Positions 52,136 to 61,840 of a DNA stretch of 64,000 nt are shown here, one piece after another. Where the stretch lies: the NCBI GenBank assembly GCA_016714895.1, contig JADKBV010000001.1, positions 1,116,001-1,180,000 of the forward strand. Reading direction: 5' to 3'. This DNA is from Saprospiraceae bacterium (GTDB taxonomy: Bacteria; Bacteroidota; Bacteroidia; Chitinophagales; Saprospiraceae). The notes beneath the pieces were generated by a model, which was given only the letters and a program-made list of their open reading frames with translations, had not been told where the DNA came from and ran no database searches. Positions within the stretch are counted from its first letter, which is position 1. Every line of letters begins with the position of its first letter. Made by a program: the position numbers and the translations under genes.

Positions 52136-52591
52136 CTATTTTTTTAAGTCGGATTCATACCTGGATATCCAATCTTTTACACTTATTTTTTTCATTAATT
52201 CACCAATAAGTTCGAAGGGAATGTGTTCCGGTTTTTTAAAACGGATACAACTTTTACCCATATCAAGTTTTTGTTTGCTGTGTTTTGGATATTCTGTTAC
52301 AAACCATTCCAATAATGATGGATCAGCATAAATACCCATGTGGTAAAAATTAATTGAATTTTTTTGGGAAGCTAATCCGGCAAATGGAAGAGGCTCTTTT
52401 GGTTTGCAATGGTATCCTGAAGGATAAATTGAATGGGGAACAACATATCCCAATCCACCATAACTGATGGCTGCTTCAAACCCATCCGGCAGATTTTCGA
52501 CTATGACATGATGCAATTTGTTAAATGATTCTGCCCTGTCCGAAGGAATATTGGAGAGAATCTCCTCTACTGTTTTACCGTTTGTTTCCAT
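52136..52591 (-). CDS. DUF1801 (YdhG-like) protein, 151 aa
   Basis: DUF1801 layout: TVEEILSNIPSDRAESFNKL, FEAAISYGGLGYVVPHSIY, NFYHMGIYADPSLLEWFVTE, MGKSCIRFKKPEHIPFELIG. Cytoplasmic, of unknown biochemical role. It stands alone; the function of the family is not established. Confidence 0.85.
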   Translation of the reverse strand: METNGKTVEEILSNIPSDRAESFNKLHHVIVENLPDGFEAAISYGGLGYVVPHSIYPSGYHCKPKEPLPFAGLASQKNSINFYHMGIYADPSLLEWFVTEYPKHSKQKLDMGKSCIRFKKPEHIPFELIGELMKKISVKDWISRYESDLKK

Positions 52592-52804
52592 AAAAGTTGG
52601 ATGATGTTGATGTAAAAATTGGATCTGTCACCAAAAAAGGGCAAACAGGTTTCTGATCGCCTGATTATGATAACAAAAGTATAAAAGATATTTGATTGAA
52701 CCAAATTCATTTGATTACAAAAGCTGTCGAAATAAAAATTCCTGATGATTGTATATTTTGAGTATCGGGACAGCCGTCGGGTCAAAGATAACCCTGCCTT
52801 TCCT

Positions 52805-53755
52805 TTATTCGATCGTCAATATCCTTTTGGCTTTATGGTTCCAGAGGATGATTTTTTGTTCCAGGCTGGTGGTGACCAATCTGTTTCCCTTTTTATTCCA
52901 GGAAATGCCCCATAAATAATCTTTTGAATACCCTTCAGATATCAGATTTCCGTTTATATCCCAAATCCTCAGCGCATCGCTGGCTGTGGCCAATAAAGTT
53001 CCTTTGGCATTCCAGGTCAGATTTCTGTATTCCCCTTTGCTGATATTTATGGTTTTTTGAAGTTCTCCGTTTTGATTCCAATATTGCAGTAAAGATTTAT
53101 CCTTTTCATCACCATAATCGCCGGTAACAAAAAAATCCCCGGATGGATGCCATGCAATACTTAATATCAAAACATCTTCCGGCCGGTGTTTGATGGATTT
53201 GATCACATTGCCGTTTATGTCAAACATCCGGATTTTGTCAGATACTGTAACAAGGGTATTATGGGTAGGATGCCATTCCAATGCGGTAATACTTTTGGTA
53301 TTTTCATTACCAAATTTTCTGATAAACTGGCCTTTGACGTCATAAATCAATATTTGTCCGTCATTGTCCGCAACAGCCAGATATTCACCTGTAGCATTCC
53401 AGTCGATGCCTCGTGCTCCGTCCGGTGAGATACCGATCAGTTCTGTTTTTTCATTTGATTCCGGATTGAATATACATGATTTTTCTTCAGACATCTGTGT
53501 TGATACCGCCATGATATTTTTGGAAGGGTGCCATTTTATACGCGTGATGGTATTATTTACCGGAAACGATTGGTGAATTTTCAGATTTCCCTTTTGGTAT
53601 ATTTGTAATGTGTTTACATTCCCTCCAATGGCAATATATTTTCCGTTTGGGCTCCAATCTGTAGTCCAGAGGATTTCTTTTTGTAAAATATTTTGTCCGA
53701 AAGATGGATTGGCTAAAACAAAAATCATAAAACCAAGGATAAAAAGTATTTTCAT
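52805..53755 (-). CDS. Secreted WD40-repeat protein, 316 aa
   Basis: Start at ATG 53755 (MKILFILGFMIFVLANPSFG), which places the signal peptide correctly; an ATG four codons earlier also exists. About seven WD40-like blades follow with repeated W-(S/H/N)-P or WNAxG turns (TTDWSPNGKYIAIGG, IKWHPSKNIMAVS, IDWNATGEYLAVAD, LEWHPTHNTLVTVS, IAWHPSGDFFVTGD, LTWNAKGTLLATAS, ISWNKKGNRLVTTS). It is a periplasmic or outer-membrane-associated propeller, probably a protein-binding scaffold. Confidence 0.85.
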   Translation of the reverse strand: MKILFILGFMIFVLANPSFGQNILQKEILWTTDWSPNGKYIAIGGNVNTLQIYQKGNLKIHQSFPVNNTITRIKWHPSKNIMAVSTQMSEEKSCIFNPESNEKTELIGISPDGARGIDWNATGEYLAVADNDGQILIYDVKGQFIRKFGNENTKSITALEWHPTHNTLVTVSDKIRMFDINGNVIKSIKHRPEDVLILSIAWHPSGDFFVTGDYGDEKDKSLLQYWNQNGELQKTINISKGEYRNLTWNAKGTLLATASDALRIWDINGNLISEGYSKDYLWGISWNKKGNRLVTTSLEQKIILWNHKAKRILTIE

Positions 53756-53767
53756 TTTTTGTATCAT

Positions 53768-54517
53768 TTTTTAAGTAAAACGGATTGATCCAATATTTTT
53801 TTTTCAAAAGATACCTATAAAACTACAAGTTCTCTGTTTTTCCAAAAGATGGTACCATCTGAAAACTTTTTAATGTATTTATTCCAAATATAACCTCCAT
53901 CCGAAACCAAATGTTCCCAATATTTCCAAACCGTACCAATTTCTAAAAACTTTTGAGCCCATGTTTCCGGTAAATACCTGCATTCAAAAACTTTTTAACC
54001 CTTTGTTTCCAATCAATGGTTTTATCAAAATACTTACCTACCCATTTCCAAAATAGAAAAGGCTCAATCTGAAATCCAAAAGCCCATTTCCAAAAACGAA
54101 ATAGGTTTACATGAATCGGTGCATTTATATTAAATATATGGAACGGTTTAGATTGCCGGAGGGTAATACTTTTTAAAGGAAACAAGGTACAAACCTGCAC
54201 AAGCAAAAGAAGAAAATACATGCACCATTCTTTTACTTGTGCCAAGGGTATTTGGCATAAAGTGTATAATAGTAAGTTTATTTGGCACTATTTATTAAAA
54301 TGGGTAAAAAAAGGGAAATTTGAACTAAATTATAAAATTTATCGCTTTTTATCGACGAATCACAAATAGTTGATTAGATTTGTATGGTTTTTGCCAATTA
54401 CCTGATAAGGGTCTTCCCAAAAGAGTGTTTTAATGTAATTTTTCTTTTGTTTTCGTTGATTGTTTCACAGTCAACCTCTTAGGTATTGATTTAATATTAA
54501 CTTTAAAATATGTTTGC
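53768..54517. other. Long intergenic stretch with possible coding remnant
   Basis: 750 bases. The minus strand can be read at 53943-54245 as a 100-residue ORF with repeated FWKW motifs (FRFWKWAFGFQIEP, FLFWKWVGKYFDKT), but it begins in a repeat-like stretch (GGTACAAACCTGCACAAGC) and has no support as a gene; it could be a fragment of something lost. The right part before 54518 looks like an ordinary promoter region. Confidence 0.4.
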
Positions 54518-57500
54518 ATGAAACCATTTATTACCGCATTACTGATTTTAGTATTACCCTTGTTCTCTTTTTCCCAGATCAGGGAGGTCAAAGAGACACC
54601 TGTGGGGATTTCAAAAAGAATTCAGCATGAAATCGAAGCAACCATGGATCCGGATCTGGGCTACGTACCCAAATTCCGATTGGTAGAAGCTCAGGAAACA
54701 CGGGATCGTTTGCTGAAAAATCAAAGCGGCGCCAGAAACCCGTTTACCTGGGCTGAAAGGGGTCCTTTCCGCGATGTGGTAGGAAGTAGTAATGGTAATA
54801 CCCGGGCAGGCAACGCTATCACCTCCGGACGGTCGAGAACCATGTGGGTTGACCTTGCCGACCCGACCGGAAATACAGTTTGGGTGGGAGGTGTAGCCGG
54901 TGGAATCTGGAAAACCAACGATATTTCTGTTCGCCCGACCACCTGGATTTCTGTGAATGACTTTTTTGACAATCTCGCGATCGGCAGTATTTGTCAGGAC
55001 CCGACGGATCATAACATCATGTACTTCGGAACAGGAGAAAAGGCTATCAATGCAGATGCGGTAAGGGGTGCCGGTATTTGGAGGAGTTTGGATCATGGTG
55101 CGACATGGTCACTTATGTCCGGCACTCAAAATTACTGGAATGTAAGCAAAGTGATTTGTGATGCTCAGGGCAATTTATACGTGGGTTGTAATACAACATC
55201 CAATGCCAATGCAGGAATAAAAAGATTTACCAAGGCTACTTCTGTCTGGTCTGATATTACGCCTTCAGGACTTGACAAAAGAGTTCCTGATTTTGTACTG
55301 AGTAATACGGGAAGACTGCACGTGGTTTGTGGTTATTACAACAGCTCTTCAACAACTTCAGGATATAGGTATACGGACAATCCCTCAGGTGTTACACCAA
55401 CGACTTGGTCTTCACCGTCTACTACTTTTGATTGCCGGTATAATGTAACGCTTGATGCCGTAGGAAATACCTTGTATGCACTACCTTCCACTTCATCATG
55501 GGAAGTAACCACCATATTTAAGTCAACAGATGGTGGTGTCAACTGGTCAGCAACCGGTGCCACACCTTCATTTACCAGCGGTCAGGCATGGTATTGTATG
55601 GCTGTTGCTATTGACCCGAATAATCCAAACAATGTTCTTGTAGGAAGTTTGGATTGTTATCGCTCAACCAACGGAGGCTCTTCCTGGTCAAAAGTCAGCA
55701 ATTGGGTGGGTACCAGCGGTCAATACGTCCATGCAGACCAACAAGCCATGATTTGGAGACCCAATAATCGGATTCTTGTAGCCAGTGACGGGGGCATTCA
55801 CCTTTCTCCGGATGGTGGCTCGACGTTTTCAGACAGAAATGAAAACCTGAGGATTAAACAGTTTTATTCAGTTGCTATTCACCCTACCCTCACCAATTAT
55901 TTGCTGGGAGGTACACAGGACAACGGCATGCATTCTATGAATGCACCCGGTTTGGCTTCTTCCATAGAAGTGACCGGTGGGGATGGAGCTTTTGCCCACA
56001 TTGATCAAACGAATGGTAATTACCAGTTTGGTTCATACGTATTTAACCAATACCGACGAAGTACCAACGGGGGCTCTTCCTGGTCTTCTGTCAATTATTC
56101 AAGTTCTGCAGGAAGATTTATAAATCCGACAGATTACGATGATGCCAATGACAACATGTATTGCAGTGGGAATGCAAATCAATATATCCGTTGGTCGAGT
56201 CCGGCTACAACATCCTCGTTTACAGCCGTAGCTATAAACGGATTAAACAATGGTAAAGTGTCCGCGGTAAAAGTATCTCCTTATACCAATCACACGGTAT
56301 ATTTTGCCGGACAGGGAAGCGGTTTATCATCTACCCTGATCAAAGCCACCAACGCAAACGCAACTCCATCGTTTACCAGCATCAGAGGTAATTTGCCGAC
56401 TACCGGTTCTGCCTACATTTCTTCTATCGAACTGGGCACATCTGAACAAAATATTATAGTTTGTTATTCCAATTATGGTATTAACAATGTGTGGGTGACA
56501 AATGACGGAGGAACAACCTGGACGGGCATAGATGGTAACCTTTCGGATATGCCGGTAAGATGGGCAATGTTTTATCCCGGTGATAATACAAAAGCAATCA
56601 TCGCAACAGAAACCGGTGTATGGCAAACAAGTCTGCTCAATGGCACATCCACGGTTTGGAATCCTGAACCCACTTTCCCGAATACCAGAACTGATATGTT
56701 GCAATACAGGGCTTCAGACGGACTACTTGCTGCCGCCACGCACGGTCGGGGAATATTTACCGCTAATATCGGTGGAGGTACACCTTCATGCGGAATCGTG
56801 TCAGGGCTGACAGCAACAGACATCACGACATCCTCCGCCACATTGAATTGGTCGACACTTTCAGGTGCCCAAAGTTATGACGTAAGTTATAAATTAAATA
56901 CTTCTTCCACATGGATAACCGCAGCGACGGCAACAACTTCACTTTCTGTAAATGTAAGTGGATTATCAGGCAACAGTCTGTACGATTACAGGGTCAGAGC
57001 CAATTGTTCCGGAGTAAGTGGCGACTATTCTCAGGCGCAGTTTACGACGCTATCAGCAACATGTAATGCCCCGGCAGGGTTGGCAGCTGCCAATATCACG
57101 ACCTCTTCCGCCACCATAAGCTGGGGAAGTGTATCCGGTGGACTTAGTTACGATGTAGATGTAAAATTAAATACATCATCGACCTGGACCAATGTTGCAA
57201 CAGCCACAACTTCATTATCAACAAATCTTACCGGTTTGACCTCCAATAGTTTATACGACTACAGGGTCAGGACTAACTGTTCCGGCAATAGCAGCACCTA
57301 CAGCCAGGCGCAGTTTACGACGTTATCAGCAACTTGTAATGCCCCGGCAGGGTTGGCAGCTGCCAATATTACGACCTCTTCCGCCACCATAAGCTGGGGA
57401 AGTGTATCCGGTGGACTTAGTTACGACGTAGACGTAAAATTAAATACTTCATCGACATGGACCAATGTTGCAACAGCAACAACTTCATTATCAACAAATC

Positions 57501-58798
57501 TGACCGGTTTGACTTCCAATAGTTTATACGACTACAGGGTCAGGACTAACTGTTCCGGTGGAAGCAGTACCTACAGTCAGGCGCAGTTTACGACGCTATC
57601 AGCAACTTGTAATGCCCCGGCCGGGTTGGCAGCTACCAATATTACGACCTCTTCCGCCACCATAAGCTGGGGAAGTGTATCCGGTGGACTTAGTTACGAC
57701 GTAGATGTAAAATTAAATACATCATCCACCTGGACCAATGTTGCAACAGCAACAACTTCATTATCAACAAATCTGTCCGGTTTGACGTCCAATAGTTTAT
57801 ACGACTACAGGGTCAGGACTAACTGTTCCGGTGGAAGCAGTACCTACAGCCAGGCGCAGTTTACCACTTTACCGGTCCCATGTAATGCACCAACCGGATT
57901 GGCAGCCTCAGCTATAACAACGACGACAGCCTCTGTCAGTTGGTCTGTTGTTTCCGGCGGACTTAGTTACGATGTAAGCTATAAAGTCAACACATCCTCC
58001 ACATGGCTTACAGCTGTCACTGGCACAACATCACTTTCTGTCAATCTGACAAACCTTACCCCGGGAACATTGTATGACTACAGGGTCAGAACAAACTGTT
58101 CCGGCAGTAGCAGCACCTACAGCCAGGCACAGTTTACAACCACGTCTGCATCCACTTGTCCGGGAACCTACGATTCAGGTAATAACAATACATTGGCAAC
58201 TGCCGTTCCTGTACCGTTTAACACAGATATATACGGTCTGATAAATCCATCCGGTGACTTTGATTATTACTCATTTCAGGTGACTACAGGTGGTAGCCTG
58301 ACGATTACCCTGACACAATTGCCAAAAAATTATGACCTCTACCTTTATAATACAAACGGAAGTCAGATTACCAATTCCAGGAAAAACGGAACTGCTAATG
58401 AAAGTATCACCAGAACATTAAATCCGGGAACGTATATCGTTTTGGTTAGGGGTAAAGGCAACGCAGACTGGCATGCAACCAATTGTTATAAACTGAGAAT
58501 ACAACTTGGTACGGCAACAAACCAGGATTTTGAAACAGAAGATATTTCAACAAATCCTGAAACAACAGTCAATGTATTTCCGAATCCTGCTTTTGACAGA
58601 TTAAATATTTATATAATAGGAAATATAAATCAAAACCTTACCGTGTACACCATGACAGGTCAATTATTGTACTCACAGGAAATACAAGAGATGTTGACAA
58701 CCCTTGACATCTCTGAACTGACCAAAGGCGGCTATCTGATCAGGATAACGGATCAAGAGGGCAATCTTACAAGTCAAAAAACCATCATCAAGGAATAA
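54518..58798 (+). CDS. Giant secreted sortilin-propeller, fibronectin III and type IX sorting protein, 1426 aa
   Basis: Order of domains: signal peptide (MKPFITALLILVLPLFSFSQ); VPS10/BNR propeller to about residue 750 with Asp-box repeats (KSTDGGVNW, RSTNGGSSW, VTNDGGTTW); five fibronectin III domains of about 91 residues each (56788-58150), of which the middle three are almost identical; a PPC-like jelly roll (TDIYGLINPSGDFDYYSFQV); and a C-terminal type IX secretion domain (VFPNPAFDRLNIYI ... GGYLIRITDQEG). It should be exported and attached to the cell surface, acting as adhesin or peptidase-like binding protein. It relates to the 1064-residue propeller at 42495. A strong terminator follows. 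Confidence 0.9.
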   Translation: MKPFITALLILVLPLFSFSQIREVKETPVGISKRIQHEIEATMDPDLGYVPKFRLVEAQETRDRLLKNQSGARNPFTWAERGPFRDVVGSSNGNTRAGNAITSGRSRTMWVDLADPTGNTVWVGGVAGGIWKTNDISVRPTTWISVNDFFDNLAIGSICQDPTDHNIMYFGTGEKAINADAVRGAGIWRSLDHGATWSLMSGTQNYWNVSKVICDAQGNLYVGCNTTSNANAGIKRFTKATSVWSDITPSGLDKRVPDFVLSNTGRLHVVCGYYNSSSTTSGYRYTDNPSGVTPTTWSSPSTTFDCRYNVTLDAVGNTLYALPSTSSWEVTTIFKSTDGGVNWSATGATPSFTSGQAWYCMAVAIDPNNPNNVLVGSLDCYRSTNGGSSWSKVSNWVGTSGQYVHADQQAMIWRPNNRILVASDGGIHLSPDGGSTFSDRNENLRIKQFYSVAIHPTLTNYLLGGTQDNGMHSMNAPGLASSIEVTGGDGAFAHIDQTNGNYQFGSYVFNQYRRSTNGGSSWSSVNYSSSAGRFINPTDYDDANDNMYCSGNANQYIRWSSPATTSSFTAVAINGLNNGKVSAVKVSPYTNHTVYFAGQGSGLSSTLIKATNANATPSFTSIRGNLPTTGSAYISSIELGTSEQNIIVCYSNYGINNVWVTNDGGTTWTGIDGNLSDMPVRWAMFYPGDNTKAIIATETGVWQTSLLNGTSTVWNPEPTFPNTRTDMLQYRASDGLLAAATHGRGIFTANIGGGTPSCGIVSGLTATDITTSSATLNWSTLSGAQSYDVSYKLNTSSTWITAATATTSLSVNVSGLSGNSLYDYRVRANCSGVSGDYSQAQFTTLSATCNAPAGLAAANITTSSATISWGSVSGGLSYDVDVKLNTSSTWTNVATATTSLSTNLTGLTSNSLYDYRVRTNCSGNSSTYSQAQFTTLSATCNAPAGLAAANITTSSATISWGSVSGGLSYDVDVKLNTSSTWTNVATATTSLSTNLTGLTSNSLYDYRVRTNCSGGSSTYSQAQFTTLSATCNAPAGLAATNITTSSATISWGSVSGGLSYDVDVKLNTSSTWTNVATATTSLSTNLSGLTSNSLYDYRVRTNCSGGSSTYSQAQFTTLPVPCNAPTGLAASAITTTTASVSWSVVSGGLSYDVSYKVNTSSTWLTAVTGTTSLSVNLTNLTPGTLYDYRVRTNCSGSSSTYSQAQFTTTSASTCPGTYDSGNNNTLATAVPVPFNTDIYGLINPSGDFDYYSFQVTTGGSLTITLTQLPKNYDLYLYNTNGSQITNSRKNGTANESITRTLNPGTYIVLVRGKGNADWHATNCYKLRIQLGTATNQDFETEDISTNPETTVNVFPNPAFDRLNIYIIGNINQNLTVYTMTGQLLYSQEIQEMLTTLDISELTKGGYLIRITDQEGNLTSQKTIIKE
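57062..57880 (+). repeat. Three near-identical 273-bp fibronectin III units
   Basis: Units at 57062-57334, 57335-57607 and 57608-57880 each encode CNAPAGLAA(A/T)NITTSSAT ... SQAQFTTL. They differ by only a few bases, many of them silent, which points to recent duplication or gene conversion. Flanking units (56788- and 57881-) are more diverged. Confidence 0.92.
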
Positions 58799-58819
58799 AA
58801 AATTAATAAATAAGGTTAC

Positions 58820-58853
58820 AAAGGCTTGCCTTCACGGGCAGGCCTTTTTTTTT
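58820..58853 (+). terminator. Terminator of the giant propeller gene
   Basis: Stem AAAGGCTTGCC / GGCAGGCCTTT (11 pairs, one G-T), loop TTCACG, then nine T's. Confidence 0.92.
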
Positions 58854-59099
58854 CCTTTTGTTTTATGCCGGAATTCGCATCAGATATGCAATTCGATAAA
58901 AAACCGGGTTCATTTTTATTTACAATTATACTTTATCTACGACTAATCCAAAAAGATATTAAGCCTACTTATTCACGGATGACTGCTATGAAAGTGAAAT
59001 ATAATTTGCTGATTTTAACAGGTACAAAATGTTGATACTTGGTTTTTTTTCGGCCTGGTGCTTTACGTTGATTTCTATGATTTGTTTAAATAATATTCA

Positions 59100-59360
59100 A
59101 ACCAAAAAAAACAACCAAACTTCAAAGGTTTGTAGTTTATCTAACTAAAGTACCCGTTCAAACCAATTTTTGTGTTCAGTCCGGGAATAAGTTCAACTTT
59201 GTTTGTAAACTTATGAATAAAGTTTATGGAATAATCAAATGAATATTTATCAATATTTTCATTTATATTCCACAAATAAATCTCTTTTTTGCATAAATGA
59301 CCCGAATGACACACCCGAATTTACGATATGTTTTGTACGATTCAAAAACAAACCACTATG
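59100..59360 (-). pseudogene. Decayed fragment of a beta-barrel gene (paralogue of 41500-42168)
   Basis: DNA similar to the 3' part of the gene at 41500: AGGTTTGTAGT-TAT near the stop region, TTTTTGTGTTCAGTCCGGGA against TTCTTGTGTTTAGACCAATC, AAACTTATGAATAAAGTTTA, and TATTCCACAAATAAATCTCT against CACTCCACAAGTAAACCCCT. Frames are broken and the 5' half is missing. Confidence 0.6.
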
Positions 59361-59425
59361 GCGTTTGAACCCTCTCAATAACTAGATATTGGGCACAGAA
59401 TCAGACCGACACATGACAAACCTCC

Positions 59426-60532
59426 CTATTCCACCCAATCAGCTACAAATAAATTGGTATCTCTTGTACCTTTGTTATTGCGATTGGACGAAAAAATAAT
59501 CTTTTTGCCGTCAAATGAAAACATCGGGAAAGCATCAAACACCTTGTCATAAGTGATCTGCTGTAAGCCGGTTCCGTCGAGATTAATCATAAAAAGGTTA
59601 AACTGATACCCTCTCGCACTCTTATGATTGGATGAAAAAATCACCTTTTCTCCGGAAGGATGAAAAAACGGTGCCCAATTGGCTTTGCCTAATTTGGTGA
59701 GTTGTCTGAGACCGCTGCCATCCACATTACAAACATAAAGTTCCATATTGGTCGGCATGACCAATCCTTGTGTCAATAAATCTTTATATTCTTTGATGTC
59801 CGCCTCCGTCGTAGGCCTCGAAGCTCTGAATATCAGTTTGGTACCATCCGGTGAAAAAAAAGCCCCGCCGTCATATCCCAATTGATTGGTGATCTGTTTT
59901 ACATCAGAGCCATCTGTATTCATGGTATACAATTCCAAATCGCCGCTGCGCAATGAAGTAAACACGATTTTATCTCCTTTGGGCGATACTGTGGCTTCCG
60001 CATCATATCCCGGTTCGTTGGTGAGTTTTTTTATGATATTTCCCTTCAAATCTGAATGGTAAATGTCAAAAGATTCATATATCGGCCAAACGTATTTGCC
60101 GTCTTCTCTCCTCGGCGGCACATGCGGACAGGAAGCATTTTCCTCATGGGTGGAAGCATAGACAATAGATTTATTGTCCGGCATAAAATAACTGCAGGTC
60201 GTCCTTCCCAAGCCCGTACTCAACAATGGCGGTCTGTCCATACCTTTTTGTGACAAATCAAAATAATAAATCTGATCACACTCCACACCCCATTTTTTAT
60301 TGGTAGACTGAAAAACGATTTTTTGGTTATCAAAACTCCAGTACGCTTCGGCATTGTCCCCTCCAAAAGTGAGTTGACGCACATTTTTCAGGTGAACTTC
60401 TTCCTGATATCTCATGGTGTCGACATAATCCTTACTTAAGGCGAGCATTTTCTGAGATGGTTTGCATGAAAAACTGACAAGGACCAATGCGATGCCTGAA
60501 ACAAAATAATAAAAAACGTTTTGTTTGAACAT
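59426..60532 (-). CDS. TolB-like (PD40) propeller lipoprotein, 368 aa
   Basis: Lipobox in ALVLVSFSCKPSQ. PD40 repeats follow: AYWSFDNQKIVFQS, ATVSPKGDKIVFTSLRSGDL, GAFFSPDGTKLIFRASR, APFFHPSGEKVIFSSNH, PMFSFDGKKIIFSSNRNNKG. This is the WD40-like propeller of TolB and DPP-IV relatives, without a peptidase domain. Probably an outer- or inner-membrane lipoprotein in the periplasm with a binding role. Confidence 0.87.
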   Translation of the reverse strand: MFKQNVFYYFVSGIALVLVSFSCKPSQKMLALSKDYVDTMRYQEEVHLKNVRQLTFGGDNAEAYWSFDNQKIVFQSTNKKWGVECDQIYYFDLSQKGMDRPPLLSTGLGRTTCSYFMPDNKSIVYASTHEENASCPHVPPRREDGKYVWPIYESFDIYHSDLKGNIIKKLTNEPGYDAEATVSPKGDKIVFTSLRSGDLELYTMNTDGSDVKQITNQLGYDGGAFFSPDGTKLIFRASRPTTEADIKEYKDLLTQGLVMPTNMELYVCNVDGSGLRQLTKLGKANWAPFFHPSGEKVIFSSNHKSARGYQFNLFMINLDGTGLQQITYDKVFDAFPMFSFDGKKIIFSSNRNNKGTRDTNLFVADWVE

Positions 60533-60652
60533 AATAAGGCTGTTTTATATAACCGACGCAAATGTAACATTTCCCATTCTATTGTTTTTCACAGAAGTGT
60601 CATTTTATTCACCACCAACATCACAAAACAGGTGATTTTTTTTTATAAAAAG

Positions 60653-60735
60653 TTTTTTTTGGGCGTGCCCCTTCGGGTCGGGTCATCCGTCCCGCCTTTT
60701 TAATTGGGCGGGACTCCTACCCCTCACGCAACGAT
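60653..60735 (+). repeat. GC-rich hairpin element, related to the GGGCGATCCC repeats
   Basis: TTTTTTTTGGGCGTGCCCCT TCGGGTCGGG ... then CCCGCCTTTTTAATTGGGCG GG as a hairpin and ACTCCTACCCCTCACGCAAC. The beginning resembles the minus-strand sequence of the repeats at 10647 and 14467. Non-coding; located between two minus-strand genes. Confidence 0.6.
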
Positions 60736-60786
60736 TTGTTTTCCGTCCCAAATTATTCGCAGATCCGGATTGCCCTAAAAACAGTG

Positions 60787-61758
60787 CTAATTATTTTTTT
60801 CATATATCGGATGTATCCATTTTCCATCCAGAAAAGCCTGAATATTATCCACCAGACCCAACAACAGGTTTTGTCTTGCTTCAATACCTGCCCAGGCAAT
60901 ATGAGGCGTCATGATACAATTCGGATGTTCCATCAACGGATGTTGCTCAGCCGGAGGTTCCGTTTCCCATACATCGAGAAAAGCTGCAGCCAAAACTCCG
61001 GATTCCAAAGCAGTATACACATCATCGGCATCTACCAGCGGACCTCTGGCTGTATTAATGATGACAGATCCGGGTTTCATCATATTGAGGTGTTCTTTTC
61101 TGACAAATTTTTTAGTCTCTGCGGTCAAAGGCATATGCAAGGTTAGGATATCAGATCGCTGAAAAAGTGATTCAAGGCTGACTTTTTCGACGTTTTTCTG
61201 GTTTTGTATCTCAGATCTGGTGTATACAACGACTTTCATCCCGAAAGCCGTTGCGACGTCAGCAACTCTTTTACCGATAGAACCATAACCGGCTATTCCT
61301 ATGGTTTTTTGTCGCAATGATGGAATGGTTTGGTCATAAAAACAAAAATCCGTTTGTCCTGACCACCTGCCGCTTTTGACTTGCCGATCGTAATAACTGA
61401 TCTTGTTGGACCACGTCAGAATGGAAGCAAAAACATGTTGAACCACACTTTCCGTACTGTAATCGCGCACATTACTAACAGGAATATTTTTTTCGCGAAC
61501 AGCAGCAATATCGATATTATTATATCCTGTAGCCGCCACACATATATATTTTACGTGAGGCATGAAGGCCAAAGATTGCTCATTGATCAGAAATTTATTG
61601 ACAATGATTATTGTTGCCTCCTTTACTCTTTCTGACAATTCTTCAGGTGTTGTCCGGTCATAAATAGTACAATTACCCAAATCATAAAGTGGAGAAAAAT
61701 CAAGGTCGCCGGGATTCATAGTAAAGGCATCCAAAAAAACGATATCGGGTTTCTTCAT
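60787..61758 (-). CDS. D-isomer 2-hydroxyacid dehydrogenase, 323 aa
   Basis: NAD-binding GIAGYGSIGKRVADVATAFG near residue 155 with the following VVVYTRSE. The catalytic trio of the family is visible: arginine in INTARGPLVD, glutamate in DVWETEPPAE, and histidine in MTPHIAWAGIEARQN. The pattern is closest to glycerate/hydroxypyruvate dehydrogenases (HprA-like), but the substrate cannot be fixed from sequence alone. Length is normal. Confidence 0.88.
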   Translation of the reverse strand: MKKPDIVFLDAFTMNPGDLDFSPLYDLGNCTIYDRTTPEELSERVKEATIIIVNKFLINEQSLAFMPHVKYICVAATGYNNIDIAAVREKNIPVSNVRDYSTESVVQHVFASILTWSNKISYYDRQVKSGRWSGQTDFCFYDQTIPSLRQKTIGIAGYGSIGKRVADVATAFGMKVVVYTRSEIQNQKNVEKVSLESLFQRSDILTLHMPLTAETKKFVRKEHLNMMKPGSVIINTARGPLVDADDVYTALESGVLAAAFLDVWETEPPAEQHPLMEHPNCIMTPHIAWAGIEARQNLLLGLVDNIQAFLDGKWIHPIYEKNN

Positions 61759-61840
61759 TTTTTATGATTTATTGAGTGACCAGTCATATTTTTTATAGGA
61801 AATTTTGGTTTTGGCAGCAATTTTATCGGAGCATATTGAT

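Noticed and set aside
53943..54245. 100-residue ORF with FWKW motifs
   Set aside because: No ribosome-binding context, begins in repeat-like DNA, and the composition is that of a shadow ORF; kept only as a possible remnant.
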